Under the pieces are notes generated by a model. The model ran no database searches and was not told the origin of the DNA. It worked only from the letters and a program-made list of their open reading frames with translations. Below, piece by piece: positions 1-11,797 of a stretch of 64,000 bases of DNA; position 1 is the stretch's first letter, and every line of letters starts with the position of its first letter. The position numbers and the translations under genes are program-made. This DNA is from Chamaelirium japonicum (lineage: Eukaryota; Streptophyta; Magnoliopsida; Liliales; Melanthiaceae). The DNA is taken from the NCBI GenBank assembly GCA_947650365.1, contig OX393549.1, positions 87,071,900 through 87,135,899 of the forward strand, written 5' to 3'.

Positions 1-747
1 GGACGTTGCGCCCCGGCCATGGAGCACCATTCTTTCTTCAGAGATTCAATCGGTCGCCGGAAAGTGCCAGGTGCCGGAAAGCTTACCTCTGATCTCCGGC
101 TTTAGGCCATGCTCAAAATGTCTAGCCTTTCGGGCATCAGCTGCTACTTGGTGCAGGGCATATCTAGAAAGCTCCAAAAACTTGGCCTCATATTGTGCCA
201 CAGTATGAGACCCCTGGTTAAGGGCCAGGAACTCCATCTCCATCCGGTTCTACACGGTCAGAGGGAAGAACTTCTTTCAAAAAATTTCCTTGAATTCCAA
301 CCAAGTGATAGCTCCTCGATCAGCTGCCCTCAAACACAAGACCGACTGCCACCAAAAGTTAGCCTCTGCCTCAAACTGGTATGAGGCAAGAGTAACTTAT
401 CGCTCTCTAGTGACCTCCAAAACATCTAGGATCTTTTTCATCTGCTGAAACCACCGATCAGCCTTCAGGGGGTCTGGCTCGCCCCTAAACGTTGGAGGCC
501 CTATTGCCTTGAAGTCCTTCAATAACTTCCCTTGTCGCTTGCCCTCTGCTCGCTGGTGAGCTAGTGCCAGGGTAAGGGCAGCTTGAGCTAGGATAGTTTG
601 CTGCTGAGCCACTGTTTGCTACTGAGCAAAGGTAGCCTACTGCTGCTAAACCATGGTGGTCATCCCCTAGAGCATCTCTATCATCCTTATTGTGCCATCA
701 GGCTCAGAGGATGACCCTACTCCGTTGTCGCTTCTAGTACCTGTCAT
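1..747 (-). pseudogene. gypsy gag, N-terminal part, in-frame stops
   Basis: Gag would form the virus-like particle of the retrotransposon in the cytoplasm. A start at 747 (MTGTRSDNG) opens a frame that continues to the window edge. Blocks typical of plant chromovirus gag are visible: PTFRGEPDPLKADRWFQQM around 500-440 and FLALNQGSHTVAQYEAKF around 235-180, then LSRYALH. Several stop codons in the same frame (one just after EVTRER near 397, others between 396 and 244) make it non-functional as read. The part after base 1 is outside the window. The clade assignment (Tekay/Del-like) is inference from these short motifs only. Confidence 0.75.
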
Positions 748-834
748 CTGCAAAGCAACTATCTACATTAGAAAACTACTCCATGACCTAAACTTCCACT
801 CCTACAATCTAAATCCCTAGAATCATATCCTTAT

Positions 835-846
835 GCTCTGATACCA
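835..846 (-). other. primer binding site, tRNA-Met type
   Basis: The complement reads TGGTATCAGAGC, the usual plant retrotransposon primer site for initiator tRNA-Met, two bases inside the LTR end at 849. Confidence 0.85.
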
Positions 847-3140
847 ACTGTCATGCCCCAGAAATCTAAAAACCAATATCTAGGATGTAAGGAGAGAAAG
901 GGATGAAGGGTTGGATTATAATCTAAGTACTATACCAAGTTGAAGTCAATCTCAACCTTCAAGAAGGCCATTTTCTCTTTAGGTATGGCATGTCAATGCA
1001 ACCACTTACTAACATGAGTCCCTCTAAGGGAGCACTATGCTCAAGCCTCTGATGGCGAGCCAGGTATCCTCACTCACTCCCTGCCATATGAGTAGCCTAG
1101 TCTGATGGTCATATCTACAAGGTTAAATTGTTAAGCCACTTATAACTTATTATTTTTTAAAGTGATCTATCCTAAACATGGGCCTTGAGGAGAGGCTTAC
1201 CAAGAAGATACAGCTGGATCATTGCAAATATAATCTACACTAAACCACAAAGTTAATCTCATTCAATTAGCTATCATGCAATCCCAATAAAGAAAAACTA
1301 CAGCTATTAACTCCACCATTGCTACCGTACTCCATAACTGCTATCCGTACTCCAAGCTCTGGCACTACTCTGCAAGAAAGTCTACCATTGAAAGAGTAGT
1401 GCCCCAAACAGGGTCAGTCCAAACCACTGACTGGCAAGTAAACCCGACTCTAAGGGGGTGAATGTGTGCGAGGGTGTCTTATAATAAATATTTAATATAC
1501 AAAATTAAAGATAGCAATTACATATTCAATTAATAAGAAACACTCTAAAGAATCCCAATAAGGTATGTGATGAATTCGCACTAACTATTGTTTCTACTAC
1601 TCCCATATAATGTTACATTCATCTTCTAACCATAATATACGTATAGATAACTTGTAAATATTTTAACAACATGCGTCATGGTACCAACCAAGTATCAAAA
1701 AGAGTCTAATAGATGTGCTGGTGAATATGATCATTTGTAGTCGTTTAGTATATACAAGTCTCAGCAACGACCCTTCTTAACGACGTTAGAAACTACATGG
1801 CATACAATTCTACCTAAAATATCAAAGCCAACATTCCACTATAGTCTAATACTAACCATTACTCTAATCATGATTAATGATTTATAATATACGAGAATCA
1901 TATATAGAAAATCACAAAATAACGGTATAAAAGACTTAATCGAAAATAGCATCAGAGCAAGTGAATACTTGCCTTAGTTATTAAGATATAAAATTCTGAT
2001 TGTCCAATTTACTCCACATCCAACGGGCCTTCACAGTCAAGGTCTGACAAGTTGCACATTTCCATACATTACTATTTATTAATTTTAAAAGTACCTAAGA
2101 GAAAGTCCAGAAGAGGCTAGAGTCTCGATTCGTCATCCGCCCGGGATGACCTTGGGCTTAGGTGTAAGTATGGTTCAACATATACATGTATAATTTATGG
2201 CCTTGCCGGGACTAAACTTGGTTGGCGACTATCACTATACCCTGCCCTGTCAGTTTCCGAGGTCGGTGATATTAGTACCAAGGTTTGCTTGGTGGTGCAC
2301 TCCTGTGCACAAAGACACTACGACTTAGCGCACCTCCACCAATGGTGTCGATCAACGATTGTCGAGAGTGGTCACATGGTTTTCGTTCTGTGGCCGAGTA
2401 CGGCAAAAGCCGCACTAGCAAAAGAGGATCGATCGATCCTGGTTGCATATTCGAAGAGCCAAGTAGGCCGGTTAGATAGGGTTCATCGATGAAATGAGGA
2501 CCATCAATGAGGACCACCATCTCTAACAACATTTCACCTCCACAACCCTACACATACACATACACATTCACATCATCACTCCCTCATTCATTTGCTCACA
2601 ACACCCTCATTACACACAGCCACACCACATTTGTACACGTACCCAAACCCACCCCACTATCTCAACCACCCGCTGACCTCACCTAACCACTGCTAACACC
2701 TTCTCTCAGTATCACAGTGTATCACAGAGAGGTTAAGAGACTCAGAGAGAGAGAGAGATGGTCGGATCAGGCAGTCAAGGTCATCGAGGGTCAACAGGTG
2801 GCCAAGGTAGCAGCCGAGGCTCACGCACGTCCGGTACCGACATATTGTCAACGAGGGGGAAATTGCATCCTGATCAGGCCGTTGGATGGTCGTCGGGTGG
2901 CCGAGTGGTCGGGCTGCTCATGGTGGTCAGATGTCGTTGTTCAATTGTCAGTCGCATGGTCAGCAGCCATCATGGCGGCAAAACCAAAGGCAAGGAAAGC
3001 CGGGATGGGCTCAATCAAAAGGAAGAGCGAGGAGGAAAATGAGGGGCTGACCTGGGCTGGGCTCCTCACCGAGCCCGGCAGTGGCTCGTCCAGCGCCTAG
3101 CACTAGCACCCTCCCTCGCTTGTGTCGGCCGGCTGTGCAC

Positions 3141-3145
3141 ACCAC
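3141..3145. repeat. target-site duplication ACCAC (left)
   Basis: ACCAC immediately precedes the LTR start at 3146 and recurs at 10929-10933 immediately after the LTR end, which proves the element boundaries. Confidence 0.9.
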
Positions 3146-3747
3146 TGTGGATGCAAAAATTATACCGGACCGGATCAGAGTCGCACGGGCCCGCACAATG
3201 GCTCAAGTGGGTAAACCCGCCCAGGCTCATGGGCCTACTCTGCAGGCAGATCGATTAAGCCCTCCCCCTTATTAGGCCCGAACAACGACCCAATAAGGGC
3301 CCAGCGAGGAGGCCCATCACCAGCGCAACCTCATCACCGCCACATCATCACTGCCAAATCGGGCACATGCCTATGCTATAAAAGGACCCCCAAGGCATTC
3401 AGAAAGGGGGTTGGTCATTTAATCAGAGGAGGAGGATTCCAGAGCAAGTGCTAGAGCTCAATTATCCCCTTCTTGTTCTCTTCTAGTTGCTCCGTGCAAC
3501 CCCACTGTATGAAGCTTCTCTTGGCCTGTCAAGAGAACGCTCACCCCTCATTTACTCAAATTATAGTGAAGATCAGGTGGCACCTCTCACCCGGAGACGT
3601 AGGTCGTAAGATCGAACTTCGACAACAACTCCATTTGTCATCTCTCTACTTCTCAACTTTCTAATCTCTAACTCTACAAACCATCAAATTCAATCAAGGT
3701 TGTGGGGTGGGATTCTCGATCAAGGCGGCTCGAAAATTTTCTCCACA
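3146..3747 (+). repeat. 5' LTR of gag-only element
   Basis: Starts TGTGG and ends CCACA, an inverted 5-base pair as expected for LTR ends. Matches 10327-10928 along its whole 602-base length. Confidence 0.92.
3376..3385 (+). promoter_or_regulatory. LTR TATA box
   Basis: CTATAAAAGG lies 230 bases into the LTR and is conserved in the other LTR at 10557-10566 although flanking bases differ. It is the likely core promoter for the gag transcript. Confidence 0.75.
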
Positions 3748-3752
3748 ATCTT

Positions 3753-3769
3753 TGGCGCCATCTGTGGGA
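3753..3769 (+). other. primer binding site candidate
   Basis: TGGCGCCATCTGTGGGA begins five bases after the LTR end. The TGGCGCC start is common among plant non-chromovirus gypsy elements; the exact primer tRNA is not identified. Confidence 0.6.
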
Positions 3770-3887
3770 TATCGATAGAGGTCTTACCCACACCTCTACC
3801 GACTCCTATTCAACTTGTGCTGACAAGCCACAAGTCCTCCTCCAAATCAACCTCAACACCTTCATCACGCCGACATCAACACGCTCG

Positions 3888-5543
3888 ATGGTGAAGGCCA
3901 GCACCAACCCACCGAAGGCGGGTATCGAACGAACAAACGATGTGCTAATCGAAGGAGAACAAGAAGTCTCGGTTGCAACCAACTGGAGAAATGTTCGGGA
4001 GCTACTGGGGTCGCAAGGCAGCCATCTTGAAGGGCACAGCGATCGGCGGGACCCATCATCCCCGAGGCATCGATCTGGCAAAGAACACGCTATTCAAGGG
4101 AGCGAGCCTCAGGCTACATACGAGATCTCGACTATTGACTTCTAGCTGCTAAATCTCCTCAAGAAGAACGCAGCCCTCGAACAAAAGAGAGACTCCTTGA
4201 AGAAGGCAGCTGAAAGGGTGGGAGTTATGATCCACAACTCTCCCTTCGCGACCGAAGGCCCATTGAAGACTCGCCCAGCCGTGAGTCATCATCCAGAAGA
4301 ACCACATGTGTCGCGTATCGAGAAGCGTCAGGTATCCACACAAGCACCAAGGCAAACGGTGTGGGACCGCCTCGACGTCGACGATGCACCAAGCTATCAC
4401 CGAGAAGGATCGTCTCAGTCCACAAGGTCCACTGGATATTCTATCCCTTCGCACATGAAAGCAACAGATGCCCGCGAGCTGCTCAACCGACTAAGGCATA
4501 CTGCCAACGTGGGACGTTGCCATCAAGACCACAGGTAACTAATCACCTTGGTGGGGCCACTGCATCCCAAGGTTCTTGTAACCTCATTTTCTATGGGTTG
4601 GCGAACACCGAGCCTGCCAAAGTTCAACTGCATCAAGGGAGACCCTGCTCTCCATATTCTGGCCTTCAAGAAAGCCATGACACCATATGAGTATGAGAAT
4701 CATATCCTCTGCCGTTTGTTTGCGGGAAGCCTCGAGGGACCTACCCTCGACTTGTACCACACGCTGCCTACCGGTACTGTGGCCACATTCAAAGAGTTGG
4801 CTGAACTCTTCATGGACCATTATCGGCTAAACTTAAAGCCAGAAAAGAAGCTGGATACACTCTACCGGCTGAAGATGGGCTCCGACGAGTCTCTAAGGAG
4901 CTTCACAATGAGGTTTCATAATGAGCACTCCGAGCTCACCGGTCGGTCCCATAATAAGGAGGCCATCATGTTGGTATTCCAGAATGCTATCCGACCAGAG
5001 CTCCACGTCTACACCGACTTCATCCGATATTCTTCCAGTACCTTGGAGGCAATGTTCAAGCGCGTACAGCGAGAGATAGAGGTGGAAGACAATCAGCAAG
5101 CCAAAAGACTATGCGAGCCCCACGAGTCTCGTAACTCCCGACATAAGAAAGATGGCAAAGCTCCGAATGAAGCACACTACAAGAAGTCTGTCAATACCAC
5201 GTCCGACCAAAATATACAAGCAAAAAGGTACAATGAAGATCCGAAGGCCCCTTCAGTAGGGAAGAGGCAAACTCTAAGGGAGCAAATGGTATTCACTGAG
5301 CTGAACACCTCCATTGAAGACATCTTCGCCTATTTGCAGAACGAGCCCTTTTGCAAGTGGCCACAGCCTCTCCCTCCAAATTTCGACCAGGCGGGAGATA
5401 CGACAGCCTACTGTGAGTTCCATCACAACCATGACCACCCAACCTCTACATGTCGGAAGCTAAAACATCACATCGAAGATCTGATCCAAGAAGGGCAGCT
5501 CGATGGCTACCTCGCTAACAAGGAACTAGGTCGAGAGAAGTAA
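3888..5543 (+). pseudogene. gypsy gag polyprotein, two in-frame stops
   Basis: One 552-codon frame from ATG 3888 to the TAA ending at 5543, interrupted only by TAG at 4143 and TAA at 4536. The particle-forming retrotransposon gag core is clear in the second half: FKELAELFMDHYRLNLKP, then LYRLKMGSDESLRSFTMRF around 4790-4920. Near the C-terminus (5412-5453) sits an atypical zinc finger of pattern CX2HX4HX4C, where the second Cys of the usual CCHC is His; the same variant occurs in the unrelated-looking gag at 60444 and below. The last two thirds (4548-5543) is open and could still encode about 330 residues. No pol frame follows. Tat-lineage membership is inference from gag style and the repeat-rich 3' region. 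Confidence 0.82.
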
Positions 5544-5720
5544 AGGCAGCAGCAATGGAGAAAGAAAGTCAATGTAATACGTGGATGCATAATCATAACG
5601 TCCGCTGGGCAGCCTCTGAAAAAGTGTAACTGCAACTTTGTTTTATCAATAAAGTATCTATTTTTTCTCAAAATCAAATCTCTCGAAGTTCGATTCCACC
5701 ATGTTAAGGCATAAAAAAAA
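5544..5720. other. non-coding spacer after gag
   Basis: AT-rich lead into the first tandem array; AATAAA occurs near 5648. No pol motif in any frame. Confidence 0.6.
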
Positions 5721-6370
5721 GGCTCCTGGCAACCCAGGTCAACCAAAGACCTTCGATTCCGCCTATTCAAGTCGGAAGCTCGAAGGCAATTTGGCTATGC
5801 CCTCTCGAGGCTAAAGTCCGATAAAAAGGCTCCTAGCAACCCAGGTCAACCAAAGACCTTCGATTCTGCCCATTCAAGTCGAAAGCTCGAAGACAATTCG
5901 GCTACGCCCTCTCGAGACTAAAGTCCGATAAAAAGGCTCCTAGCAACCCAGGTCAACCAAAGACCTTCAATTCCGCCCATTCAAGTCGGAAGCTCGAAGG
6001 CAATTCGACTACGCCCTCTCGAGGCTAAAGTCCGATAAAAAGGCTCCTGGCAACCCAGGTCAACCAAAGACCTTCGATTCCACCCATTCAAGTCGGAAGC
6101 TCGAAGGTAATTTGGCTACGCCCTCTCGAGGCTAAAGTCCGATAAAAATGCTCCTGGCAACCCAAGTCAACCAAAGACCTTCGATTCCGCCCATTCAAGT
6201 CGAAAGCTCAAAGGCAATTCGGCTACGCCCTCTCGAGGCTAAAGTCCGATAAAAAGGCTCCTGGCAACCCAGGTAACCAAAGACCTTCGATTCCGTCCGT
6301 TCAAGTCGAAAGCTCGAAGGCAATTCGGCTACGCCCTTTCAAGGCGAAAGTCCGATAAAAAGGCTCCTGA
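5721..6370 (+). repeat. tandem array, exact 107-base period, about 6 units
   Basis: The block GGCTCCTGGCAACCCAGG (or a one-base variant) starts at 5721, 5828, 5935, 6042, 6149, 6256 and 6362: five steps of 107 and a last of 106. Units differ by a few substitutions and almost no indels. Confidence 0.93.
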
Positions 6371-6431
6371 CAATCCAGGTCAAGCTAAGCTATCAACTAT
6401 ACTCATCCGAGGCGATGAGAATAAGTCCAAG

Positions 6432-6965
6432 GTAGGCATCGCCGCTTCGACATGCACCAAGTTCAAGGAGACATCCTTGGCATTCGAAGACAAAGTCCGA
6501 GGCGACCAACGCCTCGGCACTCTACAATCCCAAAGCCCAGCCTTTGGCATTTGAAGACAAAGTCCGAGGCGACCAACACCTTGGCACTCTACAAGCCCAA
6601 GGCCCAGCCCTTGGCACTCGAAGACAAAGTCCGAGGCGACCAATGTCTCGTCACTTTATAAGCCCAAGGCCCTGCCCTTGGTACTTGAAGACATAGTCCG
6701 AGGCGACCGATACCTCGGCACTCTATAAGCCCAAGACCTAGCCCTTGGCACTTGAAGACAAAGTCCGAGGCGACCAATACATTGGCACTTTACAAGCCCA
6801 AGGCCCAGCCCTTGGCACTCGAAGACAAAGTCCGAGGGGACCAACGCCTCGGCACTCTATAAGCCCAAGGCCCTGCCCTTGGTACTCGAATACGTAGTCC
6901 GAGGCGACCGATACCTCGACACTCTACAAACCCAAGGCCCTACCCTTGACACATAAAGACAAAGT
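6432..6965 (+). repeat. tandem array, exact 67-base period, about 7-8 units
   Basis: The CAAAGTCCGAGGCGACC block recurs at 6491, 6558, 6625, 6692, 6759, 6826, 6893 and 6960, always 67 bases apart. The short minus-strand ORFs here (6380-6844) are translations of the repeat. Confidence 0.93.
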
Positions 6966-7719
6966 TCAAGACGTCATTCCCGACGTATTGGCATTCGATC
7001 AAAAGTCCAAGCTTAGTCTTGTCACTCAGGTCCAAGCATCAGATTGTCACTGGCCATCACCTTTTCTCGATGACTAACTGTTCCAAACCGATTAGGGGGT
7101 GGTCGGTCTAACTTTGTTAGCGCGTGTCTCCATACTGGTGCAGTCGACGGTGGGTTCTTCATGATCTTCGTTCGCAAAGGGCCTTAACGACCCGAGCTCG
7201 CCATCAAAGCCATGGTCCGAATCCTCAATATGTGGCATAGAAGGAGTACAAACAATCTCCTTCGTTCCTCGATGGCGTTTTTCGAACACAGCGGGTCCCC
7301 TAACGGTTTTCATCATGAAAAGAGCGACCTACAATGGGTGAACAAACGATAAGTAAAGAGTAGAGTGGGTGAAAAATCCATCGAAACACAAGATAAAATG
7401 GTGCTTCCTTGATCCTGGCCAAGTCAACACCCTCACGTGACCGTAGTACCTGGCGAATACAGTAACCAGGTGCGGTAGTACATTGGGTGAAGACTGGCTG
7501 GCCATCACCCGGCGTCATCCTAGATTATCTCTAAGAAGTCCCCTCAAATATAGCATTATCCCTCGCCGACAACCCCGTGCACCAGTGTTTTAGGAATATG
7601 ACTGAAAAAGTGTCGGTTTCATATGGGTCTAAAATTCTGAAAATACACTATTTTCAATACTGACACTTCTTGGCCTCTTCTAGCAGCCCCAATAACAGGT
7701 GTCAGCATCAACAAGCATC
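6966..7719. other. non-repetitive non-coding stretch of the gag-only element
   Basis: Separates the 67-base array from the palindromic array. Only short ORFs without recognisable motifs (7092-7518, minus). Confidence 0.5.
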
Positions 7720-8640
7720 CCCCCCTTGGTTTCGCACAAGAACCGAGTGGGGTGGGGGTGTCGCACCCCACAAGCAGCCCCCTATCTCGGTTTCACAAAA
7801 AATCGAGAGGGGAGGGGGTGTTGGCATCAGCTACAGTCCACCCCTCAGTTTCGACAGAAAACCGAGAGGGGAGGTGTTTGGCATCAACAGCAACCCACCC
7901 CTCGGCTTCGTCAGAAAACCGAGAGGGGGGGTATATCAACATCAACAAGCAGCCCCCCCTCGGTTTCGCATAAAAACCGAATAGGGAAGGGGTAACGGCA
8001 CACCATCAGTAGCCCACCCCTCGGTTTCGTCAAAAAACTGAGAGGGGGGCGTGTCGGCATCAACAAGCAGCCCCCAGCGGTTTCGCACAAAAACTGAGTG
8101 GAGAAGGGGCGACGGTACACCATCAGCAACCCACCCCTCAGTTTCGATAGAAAACCTAGAGGGGGGGTGTTCGGCATCAATATCAACCCACCCCTTGGTT
8201 TCGTCAGAAAACCAAGAGGGGGGGTTCTCGGTGTCATCCGTAGCCCACCCGTCGGTTTCATCAGAAAATCGAGAGGGGGGTGCGTCGGCATCAACAATAG
8301 TACACCCTCGGTTTTGTCAGAAAACCGAGGGGGGGTGTCCGGCATCAACAGCCCACCCCTCGGTTTCGTACAAAAACCGAGTGAGGAGGGGGTAACGACC
8401 CACCATCATCAACTCACCCCTCGGTTTTGATAGAAAACCGAGAGAGGGGGGGGGTGTTCGGCATCAACAGCCCACCCCTCGGGTTTGCACAAAAACCGAG
8501 TGGGGAGGGGGTGACGACACACCATCAGCAGCCCAGCCCTCGGTCTCGTAAAAAACTGAGAGGGTAAGGGTGGTCGACATAAAAAAAACAATCTACCTCC
8601 TGACTTCATCAGAAAACCGAGAGGGTAGCGGTATTTGGCA
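7720..8640 (+). repeat. palindromic tandem array, 16 hairpin units
   Basis: Sixteen units at 50-65 base spacing each contain CCCCTCGGTTT, a 5-7 base loop such as CGTCAG, and AAAACCGAGAGGGG. Arms complement each other in almost every unit even where bases have changed. Spacers alternate between GGCATCAACAAGCAGC-like and ACACCATCAGCAGC-like text. ORFs on both strands (for example 7911-8348 minus) are shadows of the repeat. Confidence 0.9.
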
Positions 8641-9721
8641 TCAGCAAGGGAGGGGCGATGCACAACAGAATTGCAACCCCCCTTTCTCTAAAAAAAAACT
8701 AGTGGCAAACACTAAAGGCTTTGTGTTGAGGCTGTATTGACACGGAGCATTGTGCCTTGAAGGATGCACTTCCAACCTTATCCGTCTCTCATCCAGACCA
8801 AGTAAGACACCAAAACCAAAAGAGGAATTAACTCATACGATACTAAGTTATCCAAACTTAATGGGACAATGAAACCGCAGGACTCATCCAAGAGGAGATG
8901 ACACATACTTTGTAGGACACCGAAGCCGACATCGATGACTTAGGAAAAGGGGGGAGAATCTTAGTCCTCCTCCCACCTATGTGTTCCTCTTCGCACGGCA
9001 AAGCAGCCCCTCACGTATGTTCCCCGCGGCCTCTCTCGTCCACTCGTGCATGACCACGCTCCCTATCCCACTCGCGCATGAATCCACAAGGCTCGGCTTC
9101 CTTCCCACTCGCACAGCAGCCAAAAAAAAAAAAGGGAGGGGGGGGGGGGGGGGGGGCAGCCCCCCTCTTCCTCTTCTCCTCTGATCCAGTCGGGAGGGCC
9201 TCCCGACTAGCGCCCGCAGCCCCCTTCTCCGACCCGATCGGGGCCAGCCCCCTGCCCGTGACCAGCCGCCGACCACACCCTGCTGCCCCGCTCCCGGAGC
9301 CGCATGCTGACCGCGTCGTGCGCCCCGCGCCACAGCTCGCGCGCAGCCCGTCGCCGACCGTCGTCGCTGTGCCCCACACCGCAGTCCACACGTAGCCCGC
9401 CCGCCTGCGCCGCTGCCCCGTGCCACTCCGGCCTTCGCGCCGCCTGCACCCCGACCTCCGCGCACGCCGCTACCTCCACGGGCCAGAGGAAAGAGAGAAA
9501 AAGAGAAAGGAAAGAGAGAAAGAGAGATGCCTGCTCTCTCTCACCGAAGTCAAAAGGAAAGAAATAAAGAAAGGAAAGAAAGAAAGACATAAGGAAAGAA
9601 AGAAACAGTAGAGAAGAGAAGAGAGACGCCGCTCTCTCCCACTCATGCACCTACGGACCCCACGACCCCCACTTGCCATGCCTCTATCTCGGTGTACAAC
9701 ACACAAAAAAAAGGAAAAAGA
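8641..9721. other. low-complexity spacer of the gag-only element
   Basis: Contains a G-homopolymer run (about 9137-9157), a GC-rich block 9180-9480 and an AAAG-rich block 9485-9630. Many overlapping ORFs on both strands reflect composition only. Confidence 0.55.
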
Positions 9722-10150
9722 GGGTCTCAGCGTTGGCAGAAGGAAAAGAATCTCGGTCAGAAAACACATTGATTTTTCGGGAACGCCCCCTTACGAAACC
9801 GAGACTTTTTGGCTCTCACCAAGAGGGTCCCGGCGTTGGTAGAAGGAAAAGGGTCTCGGTCGGAAACGCACTATTTTTTTGGGAACGCCCACTTACAAAA
9901 CCGAGACTTTTTGGCTCGTACCAAGAGGGTCTCGGCGTTGGTAGAAGGAAATGGGTCTCGGTCGAGAAACGCACTATTTTTTTGGGAACGCCCACTTACT
10001 AAACCGAAACTTTTTGGTTCGTACAAAGAGGGTCTCGGCGTTGGCAGAAGGAAAAGGGTCTCGGTCAGAAAACACATTGATTTTTCGAGAACACCTACTT
10101 ACAAAACCTAGACTTTTTGGCTCGCACCAAAAGGGTCTCGGCATCGGCAG
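9722..10150 (+). repeat. tandem array, 102-103-base period, about 4 units
   Basis: GGGTCTCGGCGTTGG-like blocks start at 9722, 9825, 9927, 10030 and 10133. Each unit also carries GGGAACGCCCACTTAC and GAGACTTTTTGGCTC blocks. Confidence 0.9.
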
Positions 10151-10313
10151 ATCAGCAGAAGTATCCTACACGAACATGTTGGCTTGGCTCGTGACACGAG
10201 TCGGGACTCTGCTAATATGAACCGCGACTCTTATGGCCCTAACCAACCATGCCAGAATCCTAAGGCGTTTGCACCATGGAATCCCAACCGACCCAGGAGG
10301 TCCTGACCCGATT

Positions 10314-10322
10314 GGGAGGGGG
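10314..10322 (+). other. polypurine tract of the gag-only element
   Basis: GGGAGGGGG, four bases before the 3' LTR start at 10327, is in the expected place for plus-strand priming. Confidence 0.7.
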
Positions 10323-10326
10323 TAAC

Positions 10327-10928
10327 TGTGGGTGCAAAAATTGTACTGGACCGGATCAGAACCGCAGGGGCCCGCACAACGGCTCAAGTGGGTAAGCCCG
10401 CCCAGGCTCATGGGCCCACTCTGCAGGCAGATCGATCAAGCCCTCCTCCTTATTGGGCCCGAACAACGGCCCAATAAGGGCCCAGCGAGGAGGCCCATCA
10501 CCAGCGCAACCTCATCACTGCCACGTCATCACTGCCATATCGGGCACGTGCCTATTCTATAAAAGGACCCCCAAGGCATTCAGAAAGGGGGTTGGTCATT
10601 CAATCAGAGGAAGAGGATTCTAGAGCAAGTACTAGAGCTCAATTCTCCCCTTCTTGTTCTCTTCTAGTTGCTCCGTGCAACCCCACTATACGAAGCTTCT
10701 CTTGGCCTGTCAAGAGAACGCTTACCCCTCATTTACTCAAATTATAGTGAAGATCAGGTGGCACCTCTCGCCTGGAGATGTAGGTCATAAGACCGAACTT
10801 CGACAACAACTCCATGTGTCATCTCTCTCCTTCTCAACTTTCTAATCTCTAACTCTACAAACCATCAAATGCAATCAAGGCTGTGGGGTGGGATTCTCGA
10901 TCATGGTGGCTCGGAAATTTCCCCCACA
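10327..10928 (+). repeat. 3' LTR of gag-only element
   Basis: Same length and ends as 3146-3747, TATA box at 10557-10566, followed directly by the ACCAC target duplication (10929-10933). Confidence 0.92.
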
Positions 10929-11322
10929 ACCACCACAAAGAGATGGAGAGAGATTTAGAGAGAGAGGGTCGAGGTTAGGGTTTAGTGCTTGAAATGAGGG
11001 AAGGGGGTGAGGACTGGGTTTTTAAAGGAAGAGGGGGGGTGGCCGGGTACGGGGCGATATGGTGGCCAGATTTTCAAGGATTCGAGGTGAGGGATGAGCA
11101 GCGATGGAGAGGGGGAGGACGAGGGAGAGTTGTCGCGAGAGAGGGGATGACGGGATGGGGGCGGCTGATGGGTTTAGGGGATCGGGTTAGGTAGTAGAGG
11201 GTGGATCCGAGAGAGGGAAATGAGAGAGATCCGAGAGAGGGGAGGGTGAAATCCGAGAAAGGGAGAGAAAGATTCGAGAGAGGGGGAGAGAGATCGGGAT
11301 GGTGAGGGAGAGAGGGTGAGCA

Positions 11323-11370
<48 letters not shown>

Positions 11371-11797
11371 GGGAGGGACGGGTTTGGGTTGGGTTGGGTT
11401 TGGGTTTAGATTTTGGTTTTGTTTTTAATTTATTTATTTTATTCTTTTCCTATCTCTTAGTTCGTCAGCTCAACTCACACATGAACCCGCGTCGCGCCAT
11501 GACCCTCCGGCACGTGAACCTTGACATGTCAAACAATCTTGCCACCATAGTACCAATTAAATTTATTTTCAATGACCTATATGTAGTGAAACCTAAGCAC
11601 ACGTCCTCAAAGCCATTTGAATTCTTTCCACCGTCGCCTCACACTCGGACCCACTCCTGGTCCCGCTCGAGTTCAACCATCAGCATCAACAAACATTTAT
11701 GCGGGATCAAATCAAATATTCTAGCAATATAATAATAATAAAATGATGAATATGGTCTGCCCTAAGCAAAAATAACTCTGGAGTACCGGGTATTACA

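Larger units (their letters stand above)
3146..10928 (+). mobile_element. gag-only Ty3/gypsy retrotransposon (TR-GAG-like)
   Basis: A 7,783-base element with two 602-base LTRs, a 5-base target duplication (ACCAC), a TGGCGCC-starting primer site, one gag frame and a purine tract before the 3' LTR. No protease, reverse transcriptase or integrase motif is present between 5544 and 10326; that space holds four unrelated tandem arrays and low-complexity DNA. This matches the idea of non-autonomous gag-only elements (TR-GAG), though those described are usually shorter. The two LTRs differ at roughly 18 of the first 240 bases by eye, so it is older than the other complete elements here. Confidence 0.88.
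1..11797 (-). mobile_element. Ty3/gypsy chromovirus-type retrotransposon, 5' part, interrupted
   Basis: Reading on the minus strand, an LTR runs from 11797 to 849, followed by a 2-base spacer, a TGGTATCAGAGC primer site and a broken gag that runs off the window at base 1. The LTR starts TGTAATACCC (complement of 11797 downward) and ends GGCATGACA (at 849). It is split by the 7.8 kb element at 3146-10928; without it the LTR is about 3.2 kb. Its ends and a 16-base block (CTCGAGCGGGACCAGG, complement of 11656-11671) match the LARD-like element at 17315-28758. The 3' LTR and pol lie outside the window, so whether the full copy encodes a polymerase is unknown. Confidence 0.8.
849..11797 (-). repeat. 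5' LTR of the minus-strand gypsy element (split)
   Basis: The two LTR segments are 849-3145 and 10934-11797; 3146-10933 is a later insertion plus its duplicated target. The 10934-11400 part is rich in GAGAGA and GGGTTTGGG runs, mirroring the pyrimidine-rich 5' region of the LARD-like LTR. The segments hold no credible gene; the small ORFs at 2272-3275 lack any family signature. Confidence 0.7.

Noticed and set aside
5721..8640. Regular direct repeats reminiscent of a CRISPR array
   Set aside because: Units are homologous along their whole length with no unique spacers, no cas genes, and they lie inside a plant LTR retrotransposon.
8977..9650. Long overlapping ORFs on both strands
   Set aside because: GC-rich and AAAG-rich composition with a G homopolymer; translations are low complexity.
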